From: Candidatus Saccharimonadota bacterium
Lineage (GTDB): Bacteria > Patescibacteriota > Saccharimonadia > Saccharimonadales > Saccharimonadaceae
Direction of reading: 5' to 3'
Length of the DNA: 42,645 nucleotides
Assembly: GCA_017459705.1 (NCBI GenBank)
Contig: JAFUCJ010000010.1
Location: forward strand, 1-42,645
The translations under genes and the position numbers were made by a program. Shown in pieces: positions 7,174-17,300 of this stretch. The first letter of the stretch is position 1. Each line of letters begins with the position of its first letter. Under the pieces are notes generated by a model. That model did no database searches. It worked only from the letters and a program-made list of their open reading frames with translations, and was not told the origin of the DNA.

Positions 7174-7187
7174 ATAGTGTAAGAAGT

Positions 7188-8129
7188 TTAATTCCAGAAT
7201 CCGCGCTTCTTAGACCCGCGAAACTCTTCCAAAAGCTCTTTCTGCTTCTTGCTCAGATTCTTCGGTGTCTCCACAATTACTGTCACGATATGTGGCCCTC
7301 GATCGCCGTCCGCCCGAAACGGCACCCCATGCCCAGACAGCTTAAAAGGCGTCCCGCTCTGCGTACCAGCCGGCACCTTCATCGTTACTGTACCGTCCAC
7401 CGTTTCAACTTCAATTTCGCACCCTAGCGCCGCGTCCACCATGCTCACGGTTTGCTCCGACAAGATAATCGTCCCTTCACGCGTCAAGTGCTTATGCGGT
7501 TTCACGCGTATACGCACATACAAATCGCCCGCCTCGCCCCCATCAGTTGGCGCCGGGCCACCCTTACCTTTGAGTCTCACGCTCATCCCATCGTCAATCC
7601 CTGCCGGTATCTTCACCGTCAAATCATTCCCATCCACCGTAATCTTTTTCGTCGTTCCGAAAATTGCCTCTTCAAAAGTTAACATCACCGAAGTCTGATA
7701 ATCCGCCCCACGACGCGGTCGCCGCGCTCCCCCACGCGCACCGAAGCCAAACAAATCCCCTAGTATATCATCCAGCCCCCCACCGCCAAAGTCAAAATTA
7801 AACGTCTGTCCATTAAAGTTAAACCCACCAGCCGAACCACCAAATGGATTCCCCGAAAACCCACCATATGCATTGGAGCCACCGCCAAATCCCGACGCCC
7901 CACCCACTCCGGCGTGTCCAAACTGATCATATCGCGCCCGCTTCTGCTTGTCGCTAAGCACTTCATGCGCTTCATTGATTTCCTTAAACTTCGCTTCCGC
8001 TTCCTTATCACCAGGATTCCTATCTGGATGATATTTCACCGCCAATTTACGGTAAGCCTTCTTAATCTCATCGTCTGACGCATTTTTTGATACGCCCAAC
8101 ACTTCATAATAATCACGTTTACTAGCCAT
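7188..8129 (-). CDS. dnaJ: Class II J-domain co-chaperone (DnaJ/CbpA type, no zinc finger)
   Basis: 313 residues from ATG 8129. The N-terminal J domain (about 1-70) carries HPDRNPG and DYYEVLG. A Gly/Phe-rich stretch follows (about 72-145), then the C-terminal substrate-binding domains. The four CxxCxGxG zinc-binding repeats of class I DnaJ are absent, so it is CbpA-like by domain type. It stimulates Hsp70 (DnaK, not in this window) in protein folding. The upstream ATG at 8138 overlaps the -10 box; ATG 8129 lies 7 nt after TATAAT (8142-8137) and opens the canonical J-domain sequence, so it is preferred. The CIRCE operator at 8148-8174 indicates HrcA control. It sits at the end of the secretion-gene run but has its own promoter. 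Confidence 0.92.
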   Translation of the reverse strand: MASKRDYYEVLGVSKNASDDEIKKAYRKLAVKYHPDRNPGDKEAEAKFKEINEAHEVLSDKQKRARYDQFGHAGVGGASGFGGGSNAYGGFSGNPFGGSAGGFNFNGQTFNFDFGGGGLDDILGDLFGFGARGGARRPRRGADYQTSVMLTFEEAIFGTTKKITVDGNDLTVKIPAGIDDGMSVRLKGKGGPAPTDGGEAGDLYVRIRVKPHKHLTREGTIILSEQTVSMVDAALGCEIEVETVDGTVTMKVPAGTQSGTPFKLSGHGVPFRADGDRGPHIVTVIVETPKNLSKKQKELLEEFRGSKKRGFWN

Positions 8130-8136
8130 ATTATCC

Positions 8137-8165
8137 ATTATACTCCATTAGCACTCAAAATACAA
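8137..8165 (-). promoter_or_regulatory. dnaJ promoter overlapping CIRCE
   Basis: TTGTAT in the CIRCE spacer, 17 bases, then TATAAT (8142-8137) and 7 nt to ATG 8129. HrcA bound at CIRCE would cover the -35 region. Confidence 0.65.
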
Positions 8166-8174
8166 GAGTGCCAG
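8148..8174. promoter_or_regulatory. CIRCE operator (HrcA site)
   Basis: TTAGCACTC, 9 bases, GAGTGCCAG: the left arm matches the CIRCE consensus exactly and the right arm differs at two positions from GAGTGCTAA, with the canonical 9-base spacer. A second copy stands before groES. Confidence 0.9.
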
Positions 8175-8180
8175 CACATT

Positions 8181-9191
8181 CTAAAACCCATTCACCTCAC
8201 TTAGCAATTTGTCTGGTACTAGCGGATTCCGATATTTACTGAGAATCCAATCCGCCCCAGTCATTATCTTCCACTCGCCATTGATTCTCCCTACTATCAT
8301 TCTCATTGTATCATAATTAGTCTGCTCGTCATCCCCTTGGTACACCTTAATTTTGACACCAAAGTATTCCCCATATTGCTTTACCTGCAATACTTCTGTA
8401 GTATATCCCGGCTCCACCAAATTATCACGCAAATACCCGCCGACCAAAATCAAGACATTATTTAATTCGCCCGTCAAGTCACCCCCATTCGCCCCGTCCT
8501 CGTATCTCAACCCCTCAGGCAACTCCACCACCATTTCACGAAAAGGCGACACATAATCTTTCACTCTAACCACATAGTCCGACAAATCCACCCCCGTTCT
8601 CTGCAGATATTGCACTGCCGCATCCCTCAAACCTACCCCCGCATCAATCATGAGACACACCCCACCCCCATTTTCTGCACATTCTATCTCATAATCTATA
8701 CCGTATGTATATAATATATATGGTACATAGTTCAGAATTGGATATTTCTCTCGCAATTCTTCTCTCCTCACTAGCGCCATCTGACTTTTGATATCCCCCA
8801 TCACCAGCCCATCCTCCGGATGCGTCTCATACCAATCGCTATTCTCCGCCGTCGGCTCCAAGTACATCATCACCTCCGCAACCTCATCCGCCGCCGCATT
8901 TAGGCGTCCAGTCTTCGTTATGAAACCATCCGCCGATACTTCCACCACATATTCACCGGGGGCTATTTTATACTGCCCTACGTTCGCAAAACTTTGCTCG
9001 CCAATTTTGACTGTCGCAATCGACGGCGTTACCGTCACGTTTAGCGTTGCCATAGCCGGTCCACGCCCTAGCACTGCCACCAGAATCGCCAACATCGCCA
9101 CCACGATTGCTAGCGCCACTAGCACAATCACGCGATTCTTTCGCATGAACTCGCCAACCTCGCCCCATCTAGTATGACCATCTTTTTTCAT
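8181..9191 (-). CDS. Membrane-anchored PEGA-domain protein of the secretion locus
   Basis: 336 residues. A single membrane helix (about 19-42) follows a short cytoplasmic N-terminus. The next 65 residues resemble a PEGA domain (LNVTVTPSIATVKIGE, then the YKIAPGEYVVEVSADGF pattern). The rest, about 115-336, is an exported domain I do not recognise. Its ATG overlaps the stop of the upstream cell-wall hydrolase (TAATG) and GGAGG lies just before it, so the two are translationally coupled. Context suggests an envelope-anchored accessory of the type IV secretion apparatus, by inference. Confidence 0.7.
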   Translation of the reverse strand: MKKDGHTRWGEVGEFMRKNRVIVLVALAIVVAMLAILVAVLGRGPAMATLNVTVTPSIATVKIGEQSFANVGQYKIAPGEYVVEVSADGFITKTGRLNAAADEVAEVMMYLEPTAENSDWYETHPEDGLVMGDIKSQMALVRREELREKYPILNYVPYILYTYGIDYEIECAENGGGVCLMIDAGVGLRDAAVQYLQRTGVDLSDYVVRVKDYVSPFREMVVELPEGLRYEDGANGGDLTGELNNVLILVGGYLRDNLVEPGYTTEVLQVKQYGEYFGVKIKVYQGDDEQTNYDTMRMIVGRINGEWKIMTGADWILSKYRNPLVPDKLLSEVNGF

Positions 9192-10618
9192 TATATCCTC
9201 CGATAAATCGAATATTCCATATCATAATCTACCCACGAGATTCCCGCATAATGTTCACCAGTTCGCGTATTAAATGACGCCGAAGCCTGCGACGGCTGGC
9301 CATCGATTTCACCTATATACAAATAGATATGTCGTCCATTACCGTTCGCTACCACGAAAATATCTCCCGGCATCAAGTTCCGCACATCGCCGTCCGCTTC
9401 AATTTTTTCATACATTTCCGGATGTTCGTCCATGTACGCCTGCTGCACCGCCGGACCGTACGGCGGAAAATTCGCATCCGCCCCAGAATACCTGATTACG
9501 GTACTCACAAATATATCGCAGCTCGCACCCCGCGGAGCACATCCAGTTTCGTTACACGGGTCCACATACGTCCCTACTTCCTGCATCGCCTTTACATACT
9601 CCGGCTTCGGATCATCTTTCGCATGATCTAGCCCCTCCCACGATAGCATTATCGCAGTATCCGCAATATTACCATTTCCTCCACACGACGTCGCACCGCT
9701 AGCCGTCACCCCCGCACTTTTAATTAGTTCGTACCCCTCACGTGCACTCGTTTGCCTCACATTACCAGCCGCATTAAAACCAGTTGCTCCCGGCATCTCC
9801 GACGTCGAGAAAAACAATTCCGCCGCTTCCTCAGGCGTTTCCACCAAGTTCAGAGCCTCGATTATATTCATCCCTTCTGTGATACCATATTTTCCTAGCC
9901 CCTGCGCCGCAACATCACTTTGCGCCACTACATAATTCTGATGCTCTGTATTGAAAAAATTTAGTTCCGCCGCGAGAATCGCATCAGCTTCACTCTGCCC
10001 AATCATATCCGCCAACTGATCGTAAGCCACGCCATCATACACATATCGCCCCTCCTGGTCATCCCATTCGCGCGCATATTTATCTAGGCCACCGGCCGCC
10101 GCCAGCGCTTGTAGCAAACGCACTCGCCGACCAAACGACCACTGTATGAATCCTAAACCGTGCATCACCTCTGGGTCGTCCAAATCTCGCACGTCTTTTT
10201 CCGCTACAAGCAAGCCATTCTCACCGTAATATGTCGCCGCACTATACCAAGTACCGATATCTTTCTGCTCGTCCACGCCGTTCTCGTGCGACAGTAAAGC
10301 CCCACTCCCCAAGCCCTCGTGCATCATGTTCCCATACACTCCGGCCGCCGCTTCCTCTGTTAGCCCCATCGACAGTAGATAAGATAACACTTTCTCATAA
10401 AGCGTAGACCCCGACAATGTCCCAAAACACGTCCGCCCATTCACCCCCTTCCCATCCGGATCATAAAACAGTATGTTATTCTGTCCATAAAAATACATCT
10501 GCGCCTCAGTCAACGCCACCACCGGCGCCGCATCCAAAACAGGCGTCAAAAACGACACCCCCATCACCATAGACACCACCAGAAGTACAACTCTCCTAGC
10601 AAGGCTTTCTCTAACCAT
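9191..10618 (-). CDS. Secreted two-domain cell-wall hydrolase (phage-tail-lysozyme-like + NlpC/P60- or CHAP-like)
   Basis: 475 residues with a signal peptide (1-30, ending near LDAAPVV). The first domain (about 70-305) resembles phage tail lysozymes: AAAGVYGNMMHEG with a candidate catalytic Glu at 101, then GLGFIQWSFGRR. The second (about 340-475) has the layout of a CHAP or NlpC/P60 cysteine peptidase: GASCDIFVSTVIRYSG with candidate Cys 367, LMPGDIFVV, and GRHIYLYIG with candidate His 430. It probably opens peptidoglycan locally for the secretion apparatus, as VirB1/CwlT-type enzymes do. TATAAT lies exactly 6 nt before the ATG, so the mRNA is predicted to be leaderless; the next gene is coupled to it. 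Confidence 0.82.
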   Translation of the reverse strand: MVRESLARRVVLLVVSMVMGVSFLTPVLDAAPVVALTEAQMYFYGQNNILFYDPDGKGVNGRTCFGTLSGSTLYEKVLSYLLSMGLTEEAAAGVYGNMMHEGLGSGALLSHENGVDEQKDIGTWYSAATYYGENGLLVAEKDVRDLDDPEVMHGLGFIQWSFGRRVRLLQALAAAGGLDKYAREWDDQEGRYVYDGVAYDQLADMIGQSEADAILAAELNFFNTEHQNYVVAQSDVAAQGLGKYGITEGMNIIEALNLVETPEEAAELFFSTSEMPGATGFNAAGNVRQTSAREGYELIKSAGVTASGATSCGGNGNIADTAIMLSWEGLDHAKDDPKPEYVKAMQEVGTYVDPCNETGCAPRGASCDIFVSTVIRYSGADANFPPYGPAVQQAYMDEHPEMYEKIEADGDVRNLMPGDIFVVANGNGRHIYLYIGEIDGQPSQASASFNTRTGEHYAGISWVDYDMEYSIYRRI

Positions 10619-10624
10619 ATCTAT

Positions 10625-10630
10625 ATTATA
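10625..10630 (-). promoter_or_regulatory. -10 box of leaderless promoter (cell-wall hydrolase)
   Basis: TATAAT, 6 nt (ATAGAT), ATG on the minus strand. It lies in the 21-base gap after virB4. Confidence 0.6.
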
Positions 10631-10639
10631 TCACATTTT

Positions 10640-12475
10640 CTATCTTTTGGTAGCCGCCGCCGGATTCGTCGTAATTAGACTCTCTTCCGTTTCCGACGCA
10701 ATAACCTGAATATGTACGTGGTTCTGCCCCGCAAAGAACAACCCCTGTCCCACCGGGAAGTTAGACAATCTCCGTTTCTCCTCTTCCGTCAATTTGAACA
10801 CATCCGACAACACATCTACCGCCGACGTCGACTGTTTCAAAAGCAGCTGCATCGAAGAGTTTGCTACGATTGCACGTCCCATTTTCATCCCCATAAAGTC
10901 TTCCACGTCTTGTGTAATTGTCGTCAGTCCTAGGTAATACTTCCTTGCTCGTTTCGCTAGTGAGAACAAGAAATTCGCCGAGTCCTCATATTGCATCAAC
11001 TGCCATGCCTCATCCACGATTAGCAATCGTTTCTTCTGATTCGCACGCACCACATTCCAAATATGCGACAGCACAATATACATCGCGACCGGCCTCAGTT
11101 CATCTTCAAGATCACGAATGTTAAAAACTACCATCTGGTTATTGATGTCGACGTTACTCTGCTGCGAGAAAATCCCCGCAAAAGTACCAGTCGTATATTT
11201 ACGCAAGCGTTGCGCCAGTTGTGGTCCACTTCCTTCCATGTGCAGCAACGTATCGTACAAATTCATGATCGTCGGCGGCGTCGACTGATGCGTCAACGGA
11301 TCGGAAGTAATCCCCGCCCGCGCATACGTATCAATCAATGCCTGATCCAAATCCGCCTCTTCATTCGCAGTCAAAATCGGTCCATTACTTACCCCTCCCG
11401 CTCGTGCCGCCGTACCACCCAGCATCAACCTAAACAGCCCGTGCAACGTCACCAAATTCGCCCGAAGCGCATCATTCGCATCCTCTGCATCTACTACCTT
11501 AGGCAAATCAAACGGATTAATCCTGACATCAGAGTTTAGCGACAATCTAATATACGACCCGCCTACCGCATCGCACAATTTCTGATACTCATTCTCTGGA
11601 TCGATAATAATCACTTCTGCCCCCACCATCATACTGCGCAAAGCCTCCAACTTCACCGTAAATGACTTACCCGCACCAGACTTCGCGAAAACCACCATAT
11701 TCGCATTTTCCAGCGAAAATCTGTCAAAAATCACCAGTCCGTTATTATGCATATTGATACCATACAAGATTCCCTTGTCCTGTGTCAAATCGGCCGAAGT
11801 GAACGGAAAACTCGTCGAAATCGCTCCTGTATTCATATTTCGGCGAATCTGCAACTGGTCCGTACATTGCGGCATAATCGAATTCAGCCCCTGCTCCTGC
11901 TGGCTTGATGCCACCTTCGAAAAAATCATCTGTTGCCCGAATATAGTCTCAATTTTTTGTTGCACAAATTTCAACTCGTCCAACGAATCTGCCCACAACG
12001 TCACATATAGCCCAAACCGGAAAAACCTTTCCGCCCCTACCTGCAACTGATCACGCAGCTCCTCCGCATCCGTAATCGCCGCTTCTAGCTCCGGATCGCG
12101 CACGCGCCCTTTTTCCGCATTCAAATTCATCGATGCTTCCAGCTGTGTCACTTTCGTTCTTAGGTTCTTCATCACCACTGCCGATTCAACCGGATAAATG
12201 TACATCGATACATCTATCACCTCGTCCATATTGATAATCGGTGAAATCCATCCCGTATAAAGTGATCTCGGATAGCCATACACGTACAGCGTCCGCCCGT
12301 ACTTTGTTCCCAACCGAAAATAATCCGAATGAATCTCAATTGCTGATGGCGAAATCAAATCCCTCAGTGTATTTGTTCCCTGCTCAAATGCCTGCTGGAT
12401 TCTTGCCAGCTCCATCGCCTCGGCTTGCGCCGCAATTTCTGCCGGTGTTAGCTGTTTTTTCTTTTTTCTAGCCAT
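10640..12475 (-). CDS. virB4: VirB4/TraC-type secretion ATPase
   Basis: 611 residues. It powers assembly and export in type IV secretion systems at the inner membrane. An N-terminal VirB4 domain (about 40-230, including YGYPRSLYTGW) is followed by a RecA-like ATPase domain with Walker A AKSGAGKSF (264-272), IIIDPENEY (289-297), Walker B RLLIVDEAW (483-491) and a downstream TTITQDVEDF motif. Length is short of the 700-850 typical of VirB4, consistent with the compact CPR form. The start overlaps the preceding TraC-N-like gene by 8 bases and has AAAGGAG upstream, so the two are coupled. Confidence 0.93.
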   Translation of the reverse strand: MARKKKKQLTPAEIAAQAEAMELARIQQAFEQGTNTLRDLISPSAIEIHSDYFRLGTKYGRTLYVYGYPRSLYTGWISPIINMDEVIDVSMYIYPVESAVVMKNLRTKVTQLEASMNLNAEKGRVRDPELEAAITDAEELRDQLQVGAERFFRFGLYVTLWADSLDELKFVQQKIETIFGQQMIFSKVASSQQEQGLNSIMPQCTDQLQIRRNMNTGAISTSFPFTSADLTQDKGILYGINMHNNGLVIFDRFSLENANMVVFAKSGAGKSFTVKLEALRSMMVGAEVIIIDPENEYQKLCDAVGGSYIRLSLNSDVRINPFDLPKVVDAEDANDALRANLVTLHGLFRLMLGGTAARAGGVSNGPILTANEEADLDQALIDTYARAGITSDPLTHQSTPPTIMNLYDTLLHMEGSGPQLAQRLRKYTTGTFAGIFSQQSNVDINNQMVVFNIRDLEDELRPVAMYIVLSHIWNVVRANQKKRLLIVDEAWQLMQYEDSANFLFSLAKRARKYYLGLTTITQDVEDFMGMKMGRAIVANSSMQLLLKQSTSAVDVLSDVFKLTEEEKRRLSNFPVGQGLFFAGQNHVHIQVIASETEESLITTNPAAATKR

Positions 12476-13430
12476 TTTGTTTTTCTCCTTTTTTCACATA
12501 CATTCCAGCCAACTTCGTAAAATCTACCAACGGCTCGCGCACCGCCGTATCCGGATTATTGAAATTATAAAATAACTCAGCTAGTTCTCTCGTATTTAAC
12601 CGCACCGAATGTATCCCAATTTGAAACAATCCCGAAATCACCGAATCCACGCGATTATTTAATTCTGACAGTGCCTTATCGTATGTCGCCCGATCAATCT
12701 TCGTTACTTCCGCCCCCTTATTCTTAGAAAAAGATTTGAAAAAGTTTTTGGTCTGGTTCAAAACTTTCTCTGCATCCGGCGACGAATAATACGGTATAAT
12801 AATGAAAAACGACTTGTCCATAATATTCGCTTCTTGCGACAACACGTCAATAAAATTAATATAATCATCCATCAATACACCAAGAAGCATATTGTCATTA
12901 TTCCGTCGTATTTCTGATAATTTCTCAATATATGGGCCAATATCTACGCGCTGAGACCGAATCAAGATCTGCGTCGTAAATCTCAGCGAATTAAGAAAGT
13001 TCTGATATGAATACTCCACGCCCTCACGTTCCATGTCGCTCATGAGGTCAAAGTTAATCGATTTGCATGCCACCACCGCGCGGAACGAACCGTCTTTCAT
13101 TATCACCACATTATCGCGCATCTCAGACAGCATTAGCGTTGCTTGCGTCGACGTCGGCACATCTTTATTAGGCGAAACTGGCGCCGCCGCCTGTGCCTGC
13201 ATCGCCGCCGCGCCCATATTCTGCGCATTCGCACCCGGCGCTCCCATAGGCATCGTCGTGCCCGGCATCGGTAGATTTTGTTGGATATTCATCTGTACGT
13301 TTGGCGCAAAATTCTGCTGAGGCATCTGTTGGGGCATTATCACCTGCGGTTGCATATTTGTCGGTTGCATCCCAGGCTGCGCCATTCCCGGTTGCCCTGG
13401 CATTATTTGTTGCGGTTGTTGTGGTTGCAT
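12468..13430 (-). CDS. Stand-alone TraC/VirB4 N-terminal-like protein
   Basis: 320 residues. Residues 1-90 are a low-complexity Gln/Pro/Met/Asn-rich tail. From about 100 on, MRDNVVIMKDGSFRAVV and FQNFLNSLRF-like stretches resemble the N-terminal domain of TraC/TrbE-type conjugation ATPases, but there is no Walker motif. Such single-domain proteins occur beside VirB4 in CPR and Gram-positive type IV systems and may form its membrane-proximal platform. It starts 6 bases after the PrgI-like stop and overlaps virB4 by 8 bases, so the three form one operon. No Shine-Dalgarno sequence is evident, so coupling is likely. Confidence 0.75.
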   Translation of the reverse strand: MQPQQPQQIMPGQPGMAQPGMQPTNMQPQVIMPQQMPQQNFAPNVQMNIQQNLPMPGTTMPMGAPGANAQNMGAAAMQAQAAAPVSPNKDVPTSTQATLMLSEMRDNVVIMKDGSFRAVVACKSINFDLMSDMEREGVEYSYQNFLNSLRFTTQILIRSQRVDIGPYIEKLSEIRRNNDNMLLGVLMDDYINFIDVLSQEANIMDKSFFIIIPYYSSPDAEKVLNQTKNFFKSFSKNKGAEVTKIDRATYDKALSELNNRVDSVISGLFQIGIHSVRLNTRELAELFYNFNNPDTAVREPLVDFTKLAGMYVKKGEKQNG

Positions 13431-13436
13431 ATTGTC

Positions 13437-14252
13437 TTAGTGGAGCGAAATGAACACTTCGCCTTCATCCTTTCTATTTATTCGGTTAGCCTCTTTCGCA
13501 ATTGTCGCTATAGAAAAATCAGAATTATTTGCTAGTTCCATTATACTATTTTTTATCGGTTTTGTCGCAGACTTTTCTTGCACTTGGTTCATCGATTGCT
13601 CCACTATCTGTCCGCCTGGTTGCTGATCAGGCAACGGCAACGACCCACCACCGACAAAAATCTCATTACGATTTATCGCCGCCCTCATCTCGCGAATCGC
13701 CTCCGCATGACGCTCCTCTTTTTCTTGAATAACTGCCCTATTCAGATTCATTGCGTTGTAATTCTCAAACATATCCGTCGTCGCATTCGCTTCCGCCACT
13801 AGATCCTCGCGCATATTATTATTCACTGCGCCCTTAATTGCATACCCCTCAGAGTCCACAATGTCAGCCAGAAACGACAATCTATGCGTCGCCTCTTCCT
13901 GCGACAAATCCCGCGTACGTACATCCTCGACGATTTTCGGTGCCGTTATCAATATAGTGGATTCACGCTGCCCTGCCGTCCAACGCCTCGTCCGCGGCTT
14001 CAAGTAATACGCCACTATCGCCGCCAAATACGTCTCCATTGGCTGATCTTTTTTGAGTGGCAAAGCCAGTGCTAGAAAAAGTAACGTCGGAAGCACTGGA
14101 ATTATCGCAAGTAGCGGAAATATCTGAAACAGCCCCACCGCCATCGCGATAAAGCCCGCGGCAATCAAAAGATACACGAACTGCCGAAAACTAAACGGCC
14201 CGATAAGTTTATCATCCGCCTCTACATCCTGAGGCACTTTATAAACCGCCAT
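13437..14252 (-). CDS. PrgI family (VirB3-like) membrane protein
   Basis: 271 residues beginning MAVYKVPQDVEADDKLIGPFS, the hallmark of PrgI family proteins, then two adjacent membrane helices (about 26-46 and 48-66) and a PRTRRW motif. The remaining 170 residues are a soluble, partly helical extension. PrgI-type proteins play the VirB3 part beside VirB4 in Gram-positive-style systems. TATAAT (14264-14259) lies exactly 6 nt before the ATG, so this heads a leaderless operon: PrgI, TraC-N-like, virB4. Confidence 0.85.
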   Translation of the reverse strand: MAVYKVPQDVEADDKLIGPFSFRQFVYLLIAAGFIAMAVGLFQIFPLLAIIPVLPTLLFLALALPLKKDQPMETYLAAIVAYYLKPRTRRWTAGQRESTILITAPKIVEDVRTRDLSQEEATHRLSFLADIVDSEGYAIKGAVNNNMREDLVAEANATTDMFENYNAMNLNRAVIQEKEERHAEAIREMRAAINRNEIFVGGGSLPLPDQQPGGQIVEQSMNQVQEKSATKPIKNSIMELANNSDFSIATIAKEANRINRKDEGEVFISLH

Positions 14253-14258
14253 ATTTAT

Positions 14259-14264
14259 ATTATA
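14259..14264 (-). promoter_or_regulatory. -10 box of leaderless promoter (PrgI-virB4 operon)
   Basis: TATAAT, 6 nt (ATAAAT), ATG on the minus strand. It lies just beyond the terminator of the VirB6-like gene. Confidence 0.6.
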
Positions 14265-14292
14265 ACATATAAATATGTTTTTTATAAATCCA

Positions 14293-14319
14293 GAAAACCG
14301 CTGAACTCAGCGGTTTTCT
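14293..14319 (-). terminator. Terminator after the VirB6-like gene
   Basis: A perfect inverted repeat GAAAACCGCTGA / TCAGCGGTTTTC with a tiny loop, just past the stop codon, with a moderate T run on the minus strand. Confidence 0.75.
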
Positions 14320-14320
14320 T

Positions 14321-17300
14321 CTACTCATCACCCACTAGATTTCCGAGTAATCTGTACAGCTCGTTAGCCAAGTCAGTAATCGAAGCTTCCGGATGCTTAT
14401 CATGGTAATCCGAGTATGCATCTATAACGATCGGCACATTATCTTTCAAAAGGTCAGTCGTTTCATCATAGAAAGCAATCACGTCGTTGTCTTTTTCTAA
14501 GTGTCGATATATCTCGGTTATTCTCTCTGTCACCGCTCGAATATCAGCCGATGAATACATTCCTACTCGCTCGACCGGTGGATTTTTGTCACTATTACTA
14601 CTTGCATTTTCTCTTTGCTTATAGATTTCTTCCACCTCGCGCATGATACGTTCGACTTCCTTGTCTTCCATATCGACCGGATGGTCCTTAGACTTTTCAC
14701 CATTCATTTTCTTCTTGTCGGTCAAGTACTTCGACAACCCAGCATTACCAGCGCCGCTATCACCATCAAGGCCTAGGAACGCGCGCACCAATGGCTTCGA
14801 ATCTAGCACACCTCTACGGGCGTTCGTCCTGCTAATCTGTTCTAGCACACCCATACCGATACACTCACGGAACTCCTCACGGCTCTCAATCGCTGTGAGC
14901 AACTTGGCTCTCTCCGCATCACTTAAGTCACCGTAGTTCGCAAGCAGCCCTTCCACCAACTTATCGTGAAGTTCCGGATTCTCTTCCATAAACCACTGCG
15001 GCAACAACTGTTCATACGCTTGCAATTCATCAGTCCGCATACTGAGCACTTGGCTCGGCAACAAGCTACTGAGATACTTTTTCGCCCACTTTTTCCGATA
15101 TTGTTTATAATTATCAATATTGTCGCCAAAACGTTTCTTAATATCGTCATCATCAAATATCGAATGTAGCGAATAAGTGCCATCGGTTTTGTTCTGCTTC
15201 TTGTAATAACCGGTCACATCCTTCACAAAGCTATTTAGCGCCTCACTACCGGACAAAACTTTTCTCATTGCCGAAATCAATTGCGGCGCCGTCGCTTTAT
15301 TCACTTCGTCAAACTTCTTCTCGAAGCCATCGTAATCCTCAATTACACCATTCTCGTCGGAATATGCTTCCATCACGCTATCAATATAGTTATCAATAGC
15401 AGTCCTCTCGATGCCATCAAGCGACGTACCTTCCATCAATTCCTTCATGCCACGCTTCGAGTAAATCTTCGTTTTGTGTTCTACATCATCAGGTGCATAA
15501 TAATAACCTTTGATATATTCTTCATAATCGACGTTCGGCTTCACCCGCTCATTTTTATTGTAAATCTTCGCCGTTTCCAGATTGATATACTTACCAAATC
15601 TTCGTAGCCATGGATCACTATCCTTCACCTCAAACATCAAGAACCCTGCCAAAGCCTGCGAAGCGTGCGAACCAAGCTGAATCACACTCTCGCCGCCATT
15701 CGCCTCATTTTTCAGCATATTTTGCATCTGTTTACGCAGCAAATCCGTATCACCACGCATATTCAACACGCGCATCCCCGGGATAATCGCATCGATCAGA
15801 TCCGCCGCATCCTTGCGCGTCGTCAATTCGCCCAAGCGATATTCCACGTCGCGCGTCGGAGGCGTCAATTCGAAATACTTCTGATACTTGCCCGCCACCG
15901 TCTTTGCCTGTGTATCATACGCATGCGCCGCAAAAGCCGCCGCGTACTGCGTATCCTGCAATTTGCCTTCCATAATATCCGAAGCCGTATTGTAGCGTTC
16001 AAGCGCCGCCATCCTATCCGCCATATCGTGTTGACGGTAAGTGCTCTCGCCTGCATGTTCCAAATCAAAGTGCGCATTAATCGCATCTTCCATACGCTTA
16101 TGGAAACCGACCGCATTGTTATAATCAATTTTCTCACCCCGCGCCTGTTCCATCTTCAAAGCATCAAACGCCTTGATATTCTGCACATCCAACTCGCCAA
16201 TTCGCGCTTTCTGCGCCATTGTCGCTCTCGCTTTCACTACTTCAAGATCACCCAACCCCTTGCTCATATTATTCTGGTGATTAAGAATTGTTCTCTGATA
16301 TTGCGCACGTCTCGCTTGTGCCTCGTATGCTTCCTCGCCGGTCCGATTCGGCACACCATTTTTACCGTAATTCGTCCGCGCCGCATACGCCTGCCCACGC
16401 AATTTCACAGTGTCCGCGTGCTCTTTCGTCTCTTCCTCACGCGCTATTTTTCTGTCCGACATAAACTGCATCAGCCTATTCGACGGAGTGTAAACATTTC
16501 GCGCCGCTAAGTATTTCTGACGCGTCAGTTCCCTGTGCGACTCTGCCCAGCCACGATTCGTCGCCACCGGACGTGCCGCAATCGCCGACAGTTTCGCATT
16601 GATGCTCGATAGGAACGTTCCACTCATCTTCATCAAACTCCATGAGAATATCAACGGGAAAATCTGCACCGCCACGCCTATAATCACCCAGAATCCATTC
16701 TGTGCGCTGACGATTATCGCCCAACCCGCCAGCGACGACGCACCAAATAGAAGTGAAAACATTGGGTAAAACACCAGCATCTTGAACAGCAAATCTTTCC
16801 ACTGACGGAACCACCTATCCGTATTCGGCAAAATATACGCCATAATTGCAAGTGGCGCAATCATAATCAAAATCACCACCACAGCTTGCCTTAGCGCAAT
16901 CGTAATTAACCCCACGACTACCGCCGCAATCGCCGACAATACCGTCGGTATCAACATCCAAATCGCACCCGTCTCAAATGCTACCACGCCCGCGCCCACT
17001 GCCAAAGTGCCACCCCCTGCCAACGCCGAATACATCTCCGCCATTGACACATGCGCTGTCGCCGTAGTCGTCGCGAGGGTATTAGTTTCTATAGTCTCGA
17101 ATAGCCCCCTTAGACCATCGCCGATAATGTTCGATAAATCTACCGCCAATGAGCAAATCACAAAGGACAGGTTCACTAGCACCGCTCCCAGTATCAATTT
17201 CGGCAAAACCTTTTTGAGCCCATAGTTTGTAATCCCCACTCCGGTCAACTGCGAATAAATCATCACCAACATGAATATAATAAATAATACGTTCGTAATT

